In this document: piece after piece, positions 9,041 through 17,009 of the stretch | How the letters are laid out: the number at the start of each line of letters is the position of its first letter | Position numbering within the stretch: position 1 is the first letter of the stretch | Assembly: GCA_019745075.1 (NCBI GenBank) | Contig: JAIETR010000037.1 | Location: 1-55,383 of the forward strand | Source of the DNA: Qipengyuania sp. | GTDB taxonomy: Bacteria; Pseudomonadota; Alphaproteobacteria; Sphingomonadales; Sphingomonadaceae | Reading direction: 5' to 3' | Length of the DNA: 55,383 nucleotides | Program-made: the position numbers and the translations under genes | The notes under the pieces: generated by a model | The model's database searches: none | The model's input: the letters and a program-made list of their open reading frames with translations, nothing else | Told to the model about the DNA's origin: nothing

Positions 9041-9556
9041 TCAGGCTCCCTTGCTTCCCCGCATCATCCCGACGATACCCGAGCGGCCGACTTCCACCAG
9101 CCCCAGCTCGCGCATCAGCGCCAGGAAGCTGTCGATCTTGTCGGGTGCGCCCGTCAGCTCGAACACGAAGCTCGATGTGGTGGTATCGACGACCTTGGCG
9201 CGGAACAGCTCGGCGATGCGGAGCGCCTCGACGCGCTTTTCGCCGGTTCCGGAGACTTTTACCAGCGCCAGTTCGCGTTCGACATGAGGTCCGGCCTCGG
9301 TCAGGTCGGTGACCTTGTGGACCGGCACCAGCCGCTCGAGCTGGGCGCGGATCTGATCGATCACCTCGGGCGGGCCGCCGGTGACGATGGTGATCCGGCT
9401 GGTCGCGTGATCCTCGCTGATGTCGGCCACGGTCAGGCTGTCGATGTTGTAGCCGCGCGCGGTGAACAGCCCCGCGATCTTGGCGAGGATGCCCGCCTCG
9501 TTGTCGACGGTGACGGTGAGGACGTGGCGCTCGGAGGCGGCTTGCTTGATCTTCAT
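9041..9556 (-). CDS. ilvN: Acetolactate synthase small (regulatory) subunit
   Basis: 171 residues from the ATG at 9556; a GTG two codons earlier (9562) is possible, but the GGAGGGG at the edge of the repeat fits the ATG better. The N-terminal ACT domain (HVLTVTVDNEAGILAKIAGLFTARGYNIDSL region) binds valine for feedback control, and the C-terminal domain (about 80-171) follows the IlvH/IlvN pattern. It forms the holoenzyme with IlvB. The ribosome-binding site belongs to the palindromic repeat that fills the ilvB-ilvN gap. Confidence 0.95.
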   Translation of the reverse strand: MKIKQAASERHVLTVTVDNEAGILAKIAGLFTARGYNIDSLTVADISEDHATSRITIVTGGPPEVIDQIRAQLERLVPVHKVTDLTEAGPHVERELALVKVSGTGEKRVEALRIAELFRAKVVDTTTSSFVFELTGAPDKIDSFLALMRELGLVEVGRSGIVGMMRGSKGA

Positions 9557-9561
9557 GCTCA

Positions 9562-9657
9562 CCCCTCCCCTTCAGGGGAGGGGATGGGGGTGGGGCTTGT
9601 GGCGGAACGCCGGCGGCCGACATCCCCCACCCCAACCCCTCCCCTGAAGGGGAGGGG
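9562..9657. repeat. Pair of inverted palindromic repeats between ilvB and ilvN
   Basis: Two copies of a roughly 34-base unit face each other across about 28 bases. Each copy contains the palindrome CCCCTCCCCTTCAGGGGAGG followed by a G-rich (or, inverted, C-rich) tail. This has the look of a REP pair (BIME) inside the operon. On the transcribed strand it can fold strongly and could stabilise or attenuate the downstream message. Confidence 0.75.
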
Positions 9658-9680
9658 CTTTTTCGTTTCGCCAATCCCCA

Positions 9681-11429
9681 TCACACCAGCGCCTTGGCTT
9701 CGTCGGCCATCGTGCCTTCGACACGGTCGCCGTAGAGCAGCATTTCGGTGTGCGCGGCGCCGCTGGGGATCATCGGCAGGCAATTGGCTTCCCTAGCCAC
9801 CAGGCAATCGACCATCACCGGGCCATCATGGTCCAGCATTGCCTGGATGCCGGCGTCGAGGTCGCCCCCGTCCTCGATGCGGATGCCCTTCCAGCCATAG
9901 GCTTCGGCCAGCTTCACAAAGTCTGGCAAGGAATCGCTGTAACTATTTGAATAGCGGCTCTCATAGGTCAGCTCCTGCCACTGGCGGACCATGCCCATAT
10001 ATTCGTTGTTGAGGATGAAGACCTTGACCGGCAAACGGTACTGGCTGGCGGTGGCGAGCTCCTGGATGTTCATCTGGATGCTCGCTTCGCCGGCGATGTC
10101 GATGACCAGCGCCTCGGGATGGCCAAGCTGCGCGCCGATCGCGGCGGGAAGGCCATAGCCCATGGTCCCGAGCCCGCCGCTGGTGAGCCAGCGGTTGGGC
10201 GCTTCGAAGCCGAAATATTGCGCGGCCCACATCTGGTGCTGGCCGACCTCGGTGGTGACGATCGGATCGCGGTCCCGGGTCAGCGCGAACAGCCGTTCGA
10301 CCGCCTTTTGCGGCATGATGGCGTCCTTGCGGTCCGGATAGGCGAGGCATTCGCGCGCCTTCCAGCCGACGATGCGCGCCTTCCATTCGCCGAGATTGGT
10401 GGGCTTTCGGTCATCCCAGGCGCCGAGCAGCTGTTCGAGCACCGTCGCGCAGTCGCCGACGATGCCGAGATCGACCGGCACGATCTTGTTTATGCTCGCC
10501 CGGTCGATGTCGATGTGGATCTTCTTCGAGTTGGGCGAGAAGGCGTCGAGGCGGCCGGTCACGCGGTCGTCGAAGCGCGCGCCGATCGCGACGATCAAAT
10601 CCGCCTTGTTCATCGCCATATTGGCTTCGTAGGTGCCGTGCATCCCGAGCATGCCGAGCCAGTCGGGGTGCGTGGCGGGGAAGGCGCCGAGACCCATCAG
10701 CGTGCTGGTGAGCGGCGCCCCGATGGCGTGCTGGAGGCGCCGTAGCAGCTCGCTGGCGCGCGGGCCCGAGTTGATCACCCCGCCGCCGGTGTAGAACACC
10801 GGGCGCTCGGCCGCGGCGAGCATGGCGACCGCACGCGCGATCTCGTCGTCGCTGGCCGCCATGCGCGGCCGATAGCGGTGCGAGGGGAGGGCGGCGCCCG
10901 CCTCCTTGCCCGCGCTGGCGAGCGCGATCTGAACGTCCTTGGGGATGTCCACCAGCACCGGCCCGGGCCGCCCGGTGGTGGCGATGCGGAAGGCCTCGGC
11001 CACGGTCGCCGCGAGAGTGTCGGGGCTTTTGACGAGGTAATTGTGCTTGGTGCAGTGCCGCGTGATGCCGACCGTGTCGGCTTCCTGGAAAGCGTCCGTT
11101 CCGATCAGCGCCGTTGGCACCTGGCCGGTGATTACCACCAGGGGAATCGAATCCATATAGGCGTCGGCGATGCCGGTGACCGCATTGGTGGCGCCGGGCC
11201 CGCTGGTGACCAGCACCACGCCGGGCTTGCCGGTCGAGCGGGCATAGCCCTCCGCCGCATGCGCCGCCCCGGCTTCGTGGCGAACGAGGATGTGGCGGAT
11301 GTGCGAATGGCCGAACAGCTCGTCGTAGATCGGCAGGACCGCGCCGCCGGGATAGCCGAACACGATCTCGACGCCCTCGGCGCGAAGGCTTTCGATCAGG
11401 ATGGCGGCGCCGCTGCGCTCCTTGGTCAC
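9681..11429 (-). CDS. ilvB: Acetolactate synthase large (catalytic) subunit
   Basis: A thiamine-diphosphate, FAD-dependent enzyme that condenses two pyruvates, or pyruvate with 2-oxobutyrate, at the head of branched-chain amino-acid synthesis. The GTG at 11429 (582 residues, reading [11 protein letters not shown]) is chosen because GGGAG lies 6 bases upstream; an ATG at 11456 directly abuts a 14-bp hairpin and has no usable site. [15 protein letters not shown] with the catalytic Glu region, [11 protein letters not shown], and the cofactor-binding [13 protein letters not shown] are present; GEAS replaces the commoner GDGS. It leads the ilvB-ilvN-methyltransferase-ilvC operon. Confidence 0.95.
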   Translation of the reverse strand: MTKERSGAAILIESLRAEGVEIVFGYPGGAVLPIYDELFGHSHIRHILVRHEAGAAHAAEGYARSTGKPGVVLVTSGPGATNAVTGIADAYMDSIPLVVITGQVPTALIGTDAFQEADTVGITRHCTKHNYLVKSPDTLAATVAEAFRIATTGRPGPVLVDIPKDVQIALASAGKEAGAALPSHRYRPRMAASDDEIARAVAMLAAAERPVFYTGGGVINSGPRASELLRRLQHAIGAPLTSTLMGLGAFPATHPDWLGMLGMHGTYEANMAMNKADLIVAIGARFDDRVTGRLDAFSPNSKKIHIDIDRASINKIVPVDLGIVGDCATVLEQLLGAWDDRKPTNLGEWKARIVGWKARECLAYPDRKDAIMPQKAVERLFALTRDRDPIVTTEVGQHQMWAAQYFGFEAPNRWLTSGGLGTMGYGLPAAIGAQLGHPEALVIDIAGEASIQMNIQELATASQYRLPVKVFILNNEYMGMVRQWQELTYESRYSNSYSDSLPDFVKLAEAYGWKGIRIEDGGDLDAGIQAMLDHDGPVMVDCLVAREANCLPMIPSGAAHTEMLLYGDRVEGTMADEAKALV

Positions 11430-11458
11430 CTCACGCTCCCGAGGGTTTTCAAACATAA

Positions 11459-11495
11459 GTCGGCCCGGCGCTGGGGTCCAGAGCGCCGGGCCGAC
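11459..11495 (-). promoter_or_regulatory. Strong hairpin in front of ilvB (terminator or attenuator)
   Basis: A perfect 14-bp stem (GTCGGCCCGGCGCT and its complement) with a 9-base loop lies between the miaA stop and the ilvB start. No T-run follows on the minus strand. It could end the miaA transcript, protect the ilv message, or form part of an attenuator. Confidence 0.6.
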
Positions 11496-11528
11496 TGAGC
11501 CCGCGAGTGGCCGGGTGTCGTTTCAATG

Positions 11529-12482
11529 TCAAGCAGAAAATTGCAAGAAAAGTTCATCACACGCGCTTTGTAAGCAACTTTGCAACTCAATCCGCCTCCA
11601 TTCCGGGGGCGGCTGCCGCCGAAACCAAGTGTATTGGCGCTTGGCATATCGCCGCGTCGATGTCTGGCCAGCAAGCAAAGCCTGATCGCGCGATAGCTTG
11701 CCTTCTATCCAGCCGGCCACCTCGCGCACCCCGATGGCGCGCATGACGGGAAGCGCGGGATTCAGTCCGCGTGCGAGCAGGGCCGCGACCTCCTCCCTGG
11801 CGCCGCCATCCAGCATCGCGGCGAAGCGTCGGTCGCAGCGGGCAGCGAGCCAGTCGCGTTCGGGCAGCAGCACCAGCGCGCGCAGGTCCATGGCGTCGCC
11901 GATGCCGCCGCGCTTCTCGCCCTGCCAATGCGCCAGCACCCGTCCGGTGGAACGCACCACCTCGAGCGCGCGCGCGGTGCGGGACGCATCGGCGGGGGCG
12001 AGTCGGGCGGCGGCGGCGGGGTCCTCGCGCTCGAGCGCGGCGCGCGCCTCGGCCTGCGGCAGCGCGCGGACCTCGGCGCGAATTGCGGGATCGATGGTGG
12101 GCACCGGGGCGATCCCGTCGAGCAGGGTGCGCAGATATAGCCCGGTTCCGCCGGCGAGGATGGGCAGCGCACCATCGTCATGCAGCGCCGCGATCTCGCG
12201 CTTCGCCGCCGCCGCCCAGTCCGCCGCCGAGCAGGCCTCGGCCCCGTCCCAGGCGCCGAACAGCAGGTGCTCGATCCCGGCCATCTCCGCCTCGGTCGGG
12301 CGCGCCGAGAGGACGCGGAGATCGGCGTAGACCTGCGCGCTGTCGGCGTTGAGCACCACCGCGCGGCGGCCCTCGGCCGTCAGCCGCCGCGCCAGCCGCA
12401 CCGCGAGCTCGCTCTTGCCGCTCGCGGTCGGCCCTGCGATGAGCGCCAGCTTCGGTTTGGAGGAGGCCCCGTACATGCTCAT
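11529..12482 (-). CDS. miaA: tRNA dimethylallyltransferase
   Basis: A 317-residue enzyme that transfers a dimethylallyl group to A37 of tRNAs reading UNN codons. The P-loop [15 protein letters not shown] begins near residue 15, then come [14 protein letters not shown], which binds the substrate and tRNA, and [13 protein letters not shown]. The start is the ATG at 12482 or the one at 12476; longer in-frame starts run over serB. The 12476 ATG overlaps the serB ATG on the other strand through a shared CATG, so the two genes diverge from the same four bases. Confidence 0.93.
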   Translation of the reverse strand: MSMYGASSKPKLALIAGPTASGKSELAVRLARRLTAEGRRAVVLNADSAQVYADLRVLSARPTEAEMAGIEHLLFGAWDGAEACSAADWAAAAKREIAALHDDGALPILAGGTGLYLRTLLDGIAPVPTIDPAIRAEVRALPQAEARAALEREDPAAAARLAPADASRTARALEVVRSTGRVLAHWQGEKRGGIGDAMDLRALVLLPERDWLAARCDRRFAAMLDGGAREEVAALLARGLNPALPVMRAIGVREVAGWIEGKLSRDQALLAGQTSTRRYAKRQYTWFRRQPPPEWRRIELQSCLQSACDELFLQFSA

Positions 12483-13359
12483 CGCGCGGCTGATAGCAGA
12501 GCCGGACGGGCTGGAAACGCGTCTCGACGCGGCCAGCGCGGCGCTCGAAGCGCGCGGCATCCGCACCGCCGCCGCCGCGATGCTCGAGCACTGCGGCGAG
12601 GTGCTTCAGATTTCGCTGCCCGATGGCGATGTTGCAACGGTGCGCGAGCTTCTCGGCGCGCATTTCGACCCATGTGACCTGCTCGTGGCGCGGGACACCA
12701 TCGAAGTGCCGCGGCTGTTCGTCTCCGACATGGATTCGACCATGATCGGGCAGGAATGCATCGACGAGCTGGCCGACTACGCCGGGATCAAACCGCAGAT
12801 CGCCGCCATCACCGAGCGGGCGATGCAAGGCGAGCTCGACTTTCCCACCGCGCTGCGGGAGCGTGTCGGACTTCTGAAAGGACTCGAGGAAGGCGCGATA
12901 GAGCGTTGTCTCGGCGAAAGAATCGTGCCTGTCGGTGGTGCCCGGACCTTGGTCGCCACGCTCAAGGCGCACGGCTGCCGAACGGTGCTGGTGACCGGCG
13001 GCTTCCACCATTTCGCCGATCCGGTGGCCGAGCGGATCGGCTTCGAGCGCGTGGTCGGCAACCGGCTGGCGGTGGCTGACGGCAAGCTCAGCGGCGCGCT
13101 GGCGGGCGCGATCAGCGATGCCGACACCAAGGAGGCGACCCTGCGCGAGGAAGCGGCCAGGCTGGGCGAGGGCGCGCGCACGCTGGCGATGGGCGACGGG
13201 GCAAACGACATCCCGATGCTCCAGGCGGCCGATTACGGCATCGCCTACCGCGCCAAGCCCGCGGCCCGCGCTGCCGCCAGCGGCTGGATCGAGCGCGGCA
13301 ATCTGACCGCGGCGCTCAGCCTGCTTGGGATTCCGAAGGCCGACTGGGTGGCGGGCTAA
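12475..13359 (+). CDS. serB: Phosphoserine phosphatase
   Basis: A 294-residue HAD-superfamily enzyme that dephosphorylates phosphoserine in the last step of serine synthesis. The catalytic motif DMDST (first Asp is the nucleophile), [17 protein letters not shown] with the motif II Thr, and [10 protein letters not shown] (motif IV) are all present. The N-terminal 80 residues are a degenerate ACT-like region as in many SerB proteins. The start at 12475 has GGAGGAGG about 9 bases upstream, placed inside the opposite gene miaA, so the serB promoter must also lie in miaA. Confidence 0.95.
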   Translation: MLIARLIAEPDGLETRLDAASAALEARGIRTAAAAMLEHCGEVLQISLPDGDVATVRELLGAHFDPCDLLVARDTIEVPRLFVSDMDSTMIGQECIDELADYAGIKPQIAAITERAMQGELDFPTALRERVGLLKGLEEGAIERCLGERIVPVGGARTLVATLKAHGCRTVLVTGGFHHFADPVAERIGFERVVGNRLAVADGKLSGALAGAISDADTKEATLREEAARLGEGARTLAMGDGANDIPMLQAADYGIAYRAKPAARAAASGWIERGNLTAALSLLGIPKADWVAG

Positions 13360-13417
13360 AAACCACCCACCCCGTTCGTGTCGGGCGAAGTCGAGACTCG
13401 CTGGCACTGCGCCTCGG

Positions 13418-13458
13418 TATCTCGACTACGGACTGCGTCCTCCGCTCGATACGAACGG
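13418..13458 (+). repeat. Dispersed intergenic repeat, copy 3
   Basis: A direct copy of the unit at 641-681, again between convergent genes (serB and bfr). A related CCGTTCGTGTCGGGCGAAG fragment lies at about 13372. The placement suggests a role in ending transcription from both sides. Confidence 0.7.
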
Positions 13459-13478
13459 TGGTTGGGGCTTGACCTCTA

Positions 13479-13967
13479 TCAGCCGTGCGCCTCGTCCGCG
13501 GGCGAGCTCTGGAGCTGGATGTAGTTTTGCAGCCCCATCTTCTCGATCAGCTCGACCTGCGTCTCGATGAAATCGACATGCTCCTCCTCGTTGTCGAGGA
13601 TGCCGCGGAACAGGTCGCGGGTGACATAGTCGCGCACGCTCTCGCAATGCTCGATGGCGTCGCGCAGCAGCGGAATGGCTTCACCCTCGAGCGCCAGGTC
13701 GGCGGCGAGGATCTCGGGCACGCTGTCGCCGATGCGCAAGGATCCGATGCGCTGGAAATTGGGCAGGCCGTCGAGGAACAGGATGCGCACCGCCAGCTGG
13801 TCGGCGTGCTGCATCTCCTCGATCGATTCCTTGCGCTCGTATTTCGCCAGATGCGTGATGCCCCAGTGATCGAGCATGCGGTAATGCAGCCAATACTGGT
13901 TGGTGGCGGTCAGCTCGTTGGTGAGCGCCTCGTTGAGATATTCGATGACCTTCGCGTCGCCCTTCAT
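13479..13967 (-). CDS. bfr: Bacterioferritin
   Basis: A 162-residue iron-storage protein that assembles into a 24-subunit shell with haem between subunit pairs. MKGDAKVIEYLNEALTNELT is the conserved opening. The di-iron ligands fall in NELTA, EEMQHADQ and EEEHVDF segments, and the Met of IEEM (near residue 52) should bind haem. The start at 13967 has GGAG 9 bases upstream. It lies 89 bases downstream of bfd on the same strand, the usual pairing for storage and release of iron. Confidence 0.95.
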   Translation of the reverse strand: MKGDAKVIEYLNEALTNELTATNQYWLHYRMLDHWGITHLAKYERKESIEEMQHADQLAVRILFLDGLPNFQRIGSLRIGDSVPEILAADLALEGEAIPLLRDAIEHCESVRDYVTRDLFRGILDNEEEHVDFIETQVELIEKMGLQNYIQLQSSPADEAHG

Positions 13968-14056
13968 GGCCGCGGCTCCTTGTTCGCTCACGCAAACTCT
14001 AGGCCGCGAAAAGGTCAGAAGGCCAGTGAAAGCGACTCGCTGCGAATTGCCCGCAA

Positions 14057-14254
14057 TCAGGCTGCCTGAGGCGCGAATGCGAGGCGTTGGCAGGCGCGTT
14101 CGGACGTGACGATCGCCTGAGCGTGATCCTCGCATCCGCCGCACTGGACGCGGCAGCCGAGCTTGGCATAGGCTTGCTCGACATCCTCGGCGCCCTGACG
14201 GGCGGCGTGGCGGATTTCGTCGGCGCGAATCACATTGCAGCTACAAACGATCAT
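14057..14254 (-). CDS. bfd: Bacterioferritin-associated ferredoxin
   Basis: A 65-residue BFD-like [2Fe-2S] protein. The cluster cysteines are in MIVCSCNV (C4, C6) and CRVQCGGC (C38 and C41, with an extra C34). In the family it donates electrons to the bacterioferritin haem and so mobilises stored iron. The start at 14254 matches the usual family N-terminus; upstream in-frame codons run into the promoter region. It probably forms a transcript with bfr. Confidence 0.9.
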   Translation of the reverse strand: MIVCSCNVIRADEIRHAARQGAEDVEQAYAKLGCRVQCGGCEDHAQAIVTSERACQRLAFAPQAA

Positions 14255-14272
14255 GGCCCGAATGTATGATAC

Positions 14273-14287
14273 TGCGAATGACTTGCA
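14273..14287. promoter_or_regulatory. Candidate iron-regulator (Fur-like) box upstream of bfd
   Basis: An imperfect 15-base palindrome, TGCGAATGACTTGCA, lies 19 bases upstream of the bfd start in an AT-rich stretch. It resembles alphaproteobacterial iron-regulator boxes. Its position would suit control of bfd-bfr. Confidence 0.35.
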
Positions 14288-14362
14288 AGTTAATTTCTGG
14301 TCGAAGAGGTCTGGAAAGGCAATTAACATCGGTGTAAGTTATGTGCGACTAGGAGCCCGCCC

Positions 14363-15154
14363 ATGAGTTTCGCCGATCGCCCGCTCGTCCACCCCGACCG
14401 CAGGATCACCGGCATGCGCCCGCTCAAGGCCTGGCGCCATTTCCGCAAGCTGGTCGCCAACAAGGAGGATACCGAGCAGGTCTTCCACATCACCGAGGCG
14501 CTGAAGGGCCGCCGTTCGCATCGGCAGGCCTGGGCCTTCATCGCCTCGGAGGACGGGAAACGCTACCTCGCCGAGGAAACCGACATTCCCGGCATGCTCG
14601 ACGATCGTGACCGCTGGGCGGCTTGCGGGCCGAACAGCGTGGCGGCGCATTACATCGCCTTCATGAAGCGCGAAGGACTGACGGCGGCGGGGCTGGTGGC
14701 CGAGAGCGAGAAGTTCATGCCGCCTGAAAGGCAGCTCGGCGATCTCACCGAATGGTATTTCAAGCGCCTGCGCGACACGCACGATTTGTGCCACATCCTC
14801 ACCGCCTATGGCCGCGAGGCGCTCGGCGAGGCGTCGCTACTCGGCTTCACCTACGAACAGAACCACAACCGCGGCGTCTGGTTCATCGCCTATGCCGCCG
14901 CGCACCAGATCAGGAAGCAGACCCGCACCCGCGCCCCGATCTACGCCTCGATCGCCGAGGGCCGCCGGCTGGGCCGCGCCGCGGCCAAGCTGGCGCATAT
15001 GGATGTCGAGCGGGTGATGCGGATGGACATCGCCGCGGCGCGCGCCTGGCTCGGCGTCGGCGAGCCGGTGGTCTATCGCGAGTGCCTGCGCATCCTCGAG
15101 AGCGAGGGCAAGCTGGGCGCCGATCTGATGGCGCCTGCCCAGGCGGCGGCGTAA
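14363..15154 (+). CDS. COQ4-family ubiquinone biosynthesis protein
   Basis: A 263-residue COQ4 homologue. Recent work on the family assigns oxidative decarboxylation at ring carbon C1 of ubiquinone precursors. The hallmark metal motif HDLCH with a trailing Glu (H140, D141, H144, E156) is intact, within the RDTHDLCHILTAYGREALGE region. Length is within the family range. Bacterial COQ4 proteins occur mainly in alphaproteobacteria, which fits the host. It is a lone plus-strand gene divergent from bfd. Confidence 0.85.
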   Translation: MSFADRPLVHPDRRITGMRPLKAWRHFRKLVANKEDTEQVFHITEALKGRRSHRQAWAFIASEDGKRYLAEETDIPGMLDDRDRWAACGPNSVAAHYIAFMKREGLTAAGLVAESEKFMPPERQLGDLTEWYFKRLRDTHDLCHILTAYGREALGEASLLGFTYEQNHNRGVWFIAYAAAHQIRKQTRTRAPIYASIAEGRRLGRAAAKLAHMDVERVMRMDIAAARAWLGVGEPVVYRECLRILESEGKLGADLMAPAQAAA

Positions 15155-15169
15155 TCGCGCCGGCGCGCC

Positions 15170-15252
15170 TAATTAGGGACAGTCCCCAATTAGGAGGCGG
15201 ATACGGAACGCCGTTGCACTGGCGGCAACTAATTGGGGACTGTCCCTAATTA
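15170..15252. repeat. Inverted repeat element carrying GGGACAGTCCC cores
   Basis: Two perfect 23-bp inverted arms (15170-15192 and 15230-15252) of the TAATTAGGGACAGTCCCC type flank a 37-base centre. GGGACAGTCCC-AATTA units of this kind are known as REP-type sequences that accompany REP-associated tyrosine transposases; none is encoded here. The right arm contains the stop codon of the DUF3052 gene, so insertion may have reset the end of that gene. Confidence 0.75.
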
Positions 15253-15663
15253 AGGCTGACGCAGCTCCTTGCGGATCGCCAGCTTGAGGCCGGACCAGAT
15301 CTCGTCCACCGCGCAGACCTTGATATCGACGAAGCCGAGCGGCAGCGCCAGCTCGCGGATGGTGTCCTCAGCGATATCGGTCGAGACCTTCGCGGCCCGC
15401 TTGGGCCAACTCACCCAGACCTGCCCGTCGCGCGCGATCCGCTGGCGCAGCGCGGCGAGCAACCGCTCCAGCTCGGCGCGTTCCGTAACGAAGACATGGG
15501 CCGCATCGACTCCCTCGGCCGGATCGGCGACGAAGATCAGCTCGAGCGCATATTCGTCGATCTCGTCCGCGACGCTCTCGGGCATGGCGTGGAACCACAC
15601 CCGCTGCCCGTCGCGCAGCGACAGCTTCTTCGCCAGCGGGGTGCCGGAATAGCCGCCGCTCAT
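15250..15663 (-). CDS. DUF3052 family protein
   Basis: A 137-residue protein of DUF3052, a family without a proven function. It begins SGGYSGTPLAKKLSLRDGQRV and has the conserved WVSWPKRAAKVSTDI segment in the C-terminal half. No signal peptide or membrane segment is seen. Its ATG overlaps the stop of the DUF72 gene by four bases, and its own stop lies in the arm of the inverted repeat at 15230-15252. Confidence 0.85.
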   Translation of the reverse strand: MSGGYSGTPLAKKLSLRDGQRVWFHAMPESVADEIDEYALELIFVADPAEGVDAAHVFVTERAELERLLAALRQRIARDGQVWVSWPKRAAKVSTDIAEDTIRELALPLGFVDIKVCAVDEIWSGLKLAIRKELRQP

Positions 15664-16400
15664 GCGCCGAGCCGCGCGATCAGCGCCTGCGCCGCGGCGG
15701 GATTGCGGACCTTCGCGCCGGAGATGAAATAGACGTATACGTCGCGCCCGGCTTGCGCCCAGACCTTGGCCTGTTTCGCCCAGGCGTCGAGCGCCGCCGC
15801 GTCGTAGCCGGTCTCGATCTCGTCGACGGTGCCTTGGAGGCGGGCATAAGTGAAGTCCGCCGTCTGCCCCTCGATGCGCGGGAAGCTGTCGTGATCGGCG
15901 TAGACGACCGCCATGTTCCGGGCGCGGGCGAGCTCGAGGAAGGCGGGATCGGCGAAGCTCTCGTGCCGCACCTCGATCGCATGGCGCAGCCTGACACCGT
16001 CCTGCGCGTCCGGTATGAAATCGAGGAACCGCGCGAAGTCGTCGCGCTCGAAGGTCTTGCCCTCGGCGAACTGCCAGTTGATCGGGCCGAGCTTCTCGCC
16101 GAGCGCGGCGAAGCCCTGCTCGATGAACACCTTTACGGACTGGCCGCCGTCAGCCAGGACCTTGCGCGCCGTGGAATAACGCGAGGCCTTGATGCTGAAC
16201 ACGAACCCCTCGGGCACCGCCTCCGCCCACTTCGCCCAGCTCTGCGGCTTCTGCCGCCCGTAATAGGTGGCGTTGATCTCGATCGCGGTCAGCTGCCGTG
16301 CCGCATATTCGAGCTCACGCTTGTGCGCGAGCCCTTCCGGATAGAACACCCCGCGCCACGGCTCGTAGGTCCACCCCCCGACGCCGACGCGAATGGTCAT
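15660..16400 (-). CDS. DUF72 (YecE-like) family protein
   Basis: 246 residues from the ATG at 16400. It is a TIM-barrel-like DUF72 protein of unknown biochemical role. Family signatures are GVGGWTYEPWRGVFYP at the N-terminus, LTAIEINATYYG, FVFSIKASRYSTA and YVYFISGAKVRNP. Four-base overlaps join it to vapC upstream and the DUF3052 gene downstream, so all are translated from one message. Confidence 0.88.
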   Translation of the reverse strand: MTIRVGVGGWTYEPWRGVFYPEGLAHKRELEYAARQLTAIEINATYYGRQKPQSWAKWAEAVPEGFVFSIKASRYSTARKVLADGGQSVKVFIEQGFAALGEKLGPINWQFAEGKTFERDDFARFLDFIPDAQDGVRLRHAIEVRHESFADPAFLELARARNMAVVYADHDSFPRIEGQTADFTYARLQGTVDEIETGYDAAALDAWAKQAKVWAQAGRDVYVYFISGAKVRNPAAAQALIARLGA

Positions 16401-16759
16401 GGGGCGTAGGCCACGCCGAGGCGTTCGGCTTGCAGCAGGAGATTGTTGTCCTTGGTCATGACAGCGCCGTTGCACAGCTTTGCGGAAACCAACAGGTGGG
16501 CATCGACATAGCCTACTCCCGTTCCAACGAGGTTTGCCCAGCCGATAAACGCGGCGACGTCAGCAGGACCAGCGACCGGGGCGGGCTTGAGGTTTTCAAG
16601 GCGCTCAGCAAAAGCCCCGCGTTTCGGCAATCCGTTCAGCAACAGCTCGCCGTACACGAAGGGATGCAGCAGTTCGAGGCCGGAACCAAGGATGTCGTCC
16701 AGCTGTGATCCTATGCCTCGAAGGTGATCGATCCAGATCGAAGTATCGACGACAATCAC
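16397..16759 (-). CDS. vapC: VapC-type PIN-domain toxin
   Basis: A 120-residue PIN-domain ribonuclease, the toxin of a type II toxin-antitoxin pair. The acidic active site is complete: D5 in VVDTSIW, E38 in YGELLLNG, D86 in GYVDAHLL and D104 in TKDNNLL. Targets in the family are tRNA or rRNA. Its start overlaps the vapB stop (ATGA), and its stop overlaps the start of the DUF72 gene. Confidence 0.9.
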   Translation of the reverse strand: MIVVDTSIWIDHLRGIGSQLDDILGSGLELLHPFVYGELLLNGLPKRGAFAERLENLKPAPVAGPADVAAFIGWANLVGTGVGYVDAHLLVSAKLCNGAVMTKDNNLLLQAERLGVAYAP

Positions 16760-16968
16760 GAATTCGTGAAGTTTGGCGGACGACGCCTCGGAACCGGGAC
16801 CTTGCCGAAATCGGGCATACTTCCCTTGAGCGATGCCAGCACCCGGCCAGCCTCTCGCTGGCGCATTTCGAGCAGTGCCTGGCGGACCAAGGCACTGGTC
16901 TCCTTGATCCCGGTAGATTCGCGGAGATCGGCGACGATCTTATCGTCCAGGGTGAGGGTCGTTCGCAT
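16756..16968 (-). CDS. vapB: VapB-type antitoxin (ribbon-helix-helix)
   Basis: A 70-residue antitoxin with an N-terminal ribbon-helix-helix DNA-binding part (TTLTLDDKIVADLRESTG... followed by SALVRQALLEMRQRE) and a Pro/Arg-rich C-terminal tail expected to cover the VapC active site. As in other VapBC pairs, the complex probably represses its own promoter; repeat half-sites lie immediately upstream (16969-16993). Confidence 0.88.
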   Translation of the reverse strand: MRTTLTLDDKIVADLRESTGIKETSALVRQALLEMRQREAGRVLASLKGSMPDFGKVPVPRRRPPNFTNS

Positions 16969-16993
16969 GCATCAAAACTAGCATCAAATGATG
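16969..16993 (-). promoter_or_regulatory. Candidate vapB operator
   Basis: GCATCAAA occurs twice, 12 bases apart (16969 and 16981), and the second copy is part of a palindrome CATCAAATGATG (16982-16993). The first copy touches the vapB start codon. This layout suits autorepression by VapBC. Confidence 0.45.
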
Positions 16994-17009
16994 TGCGTCG
17001 CAATGCCGA

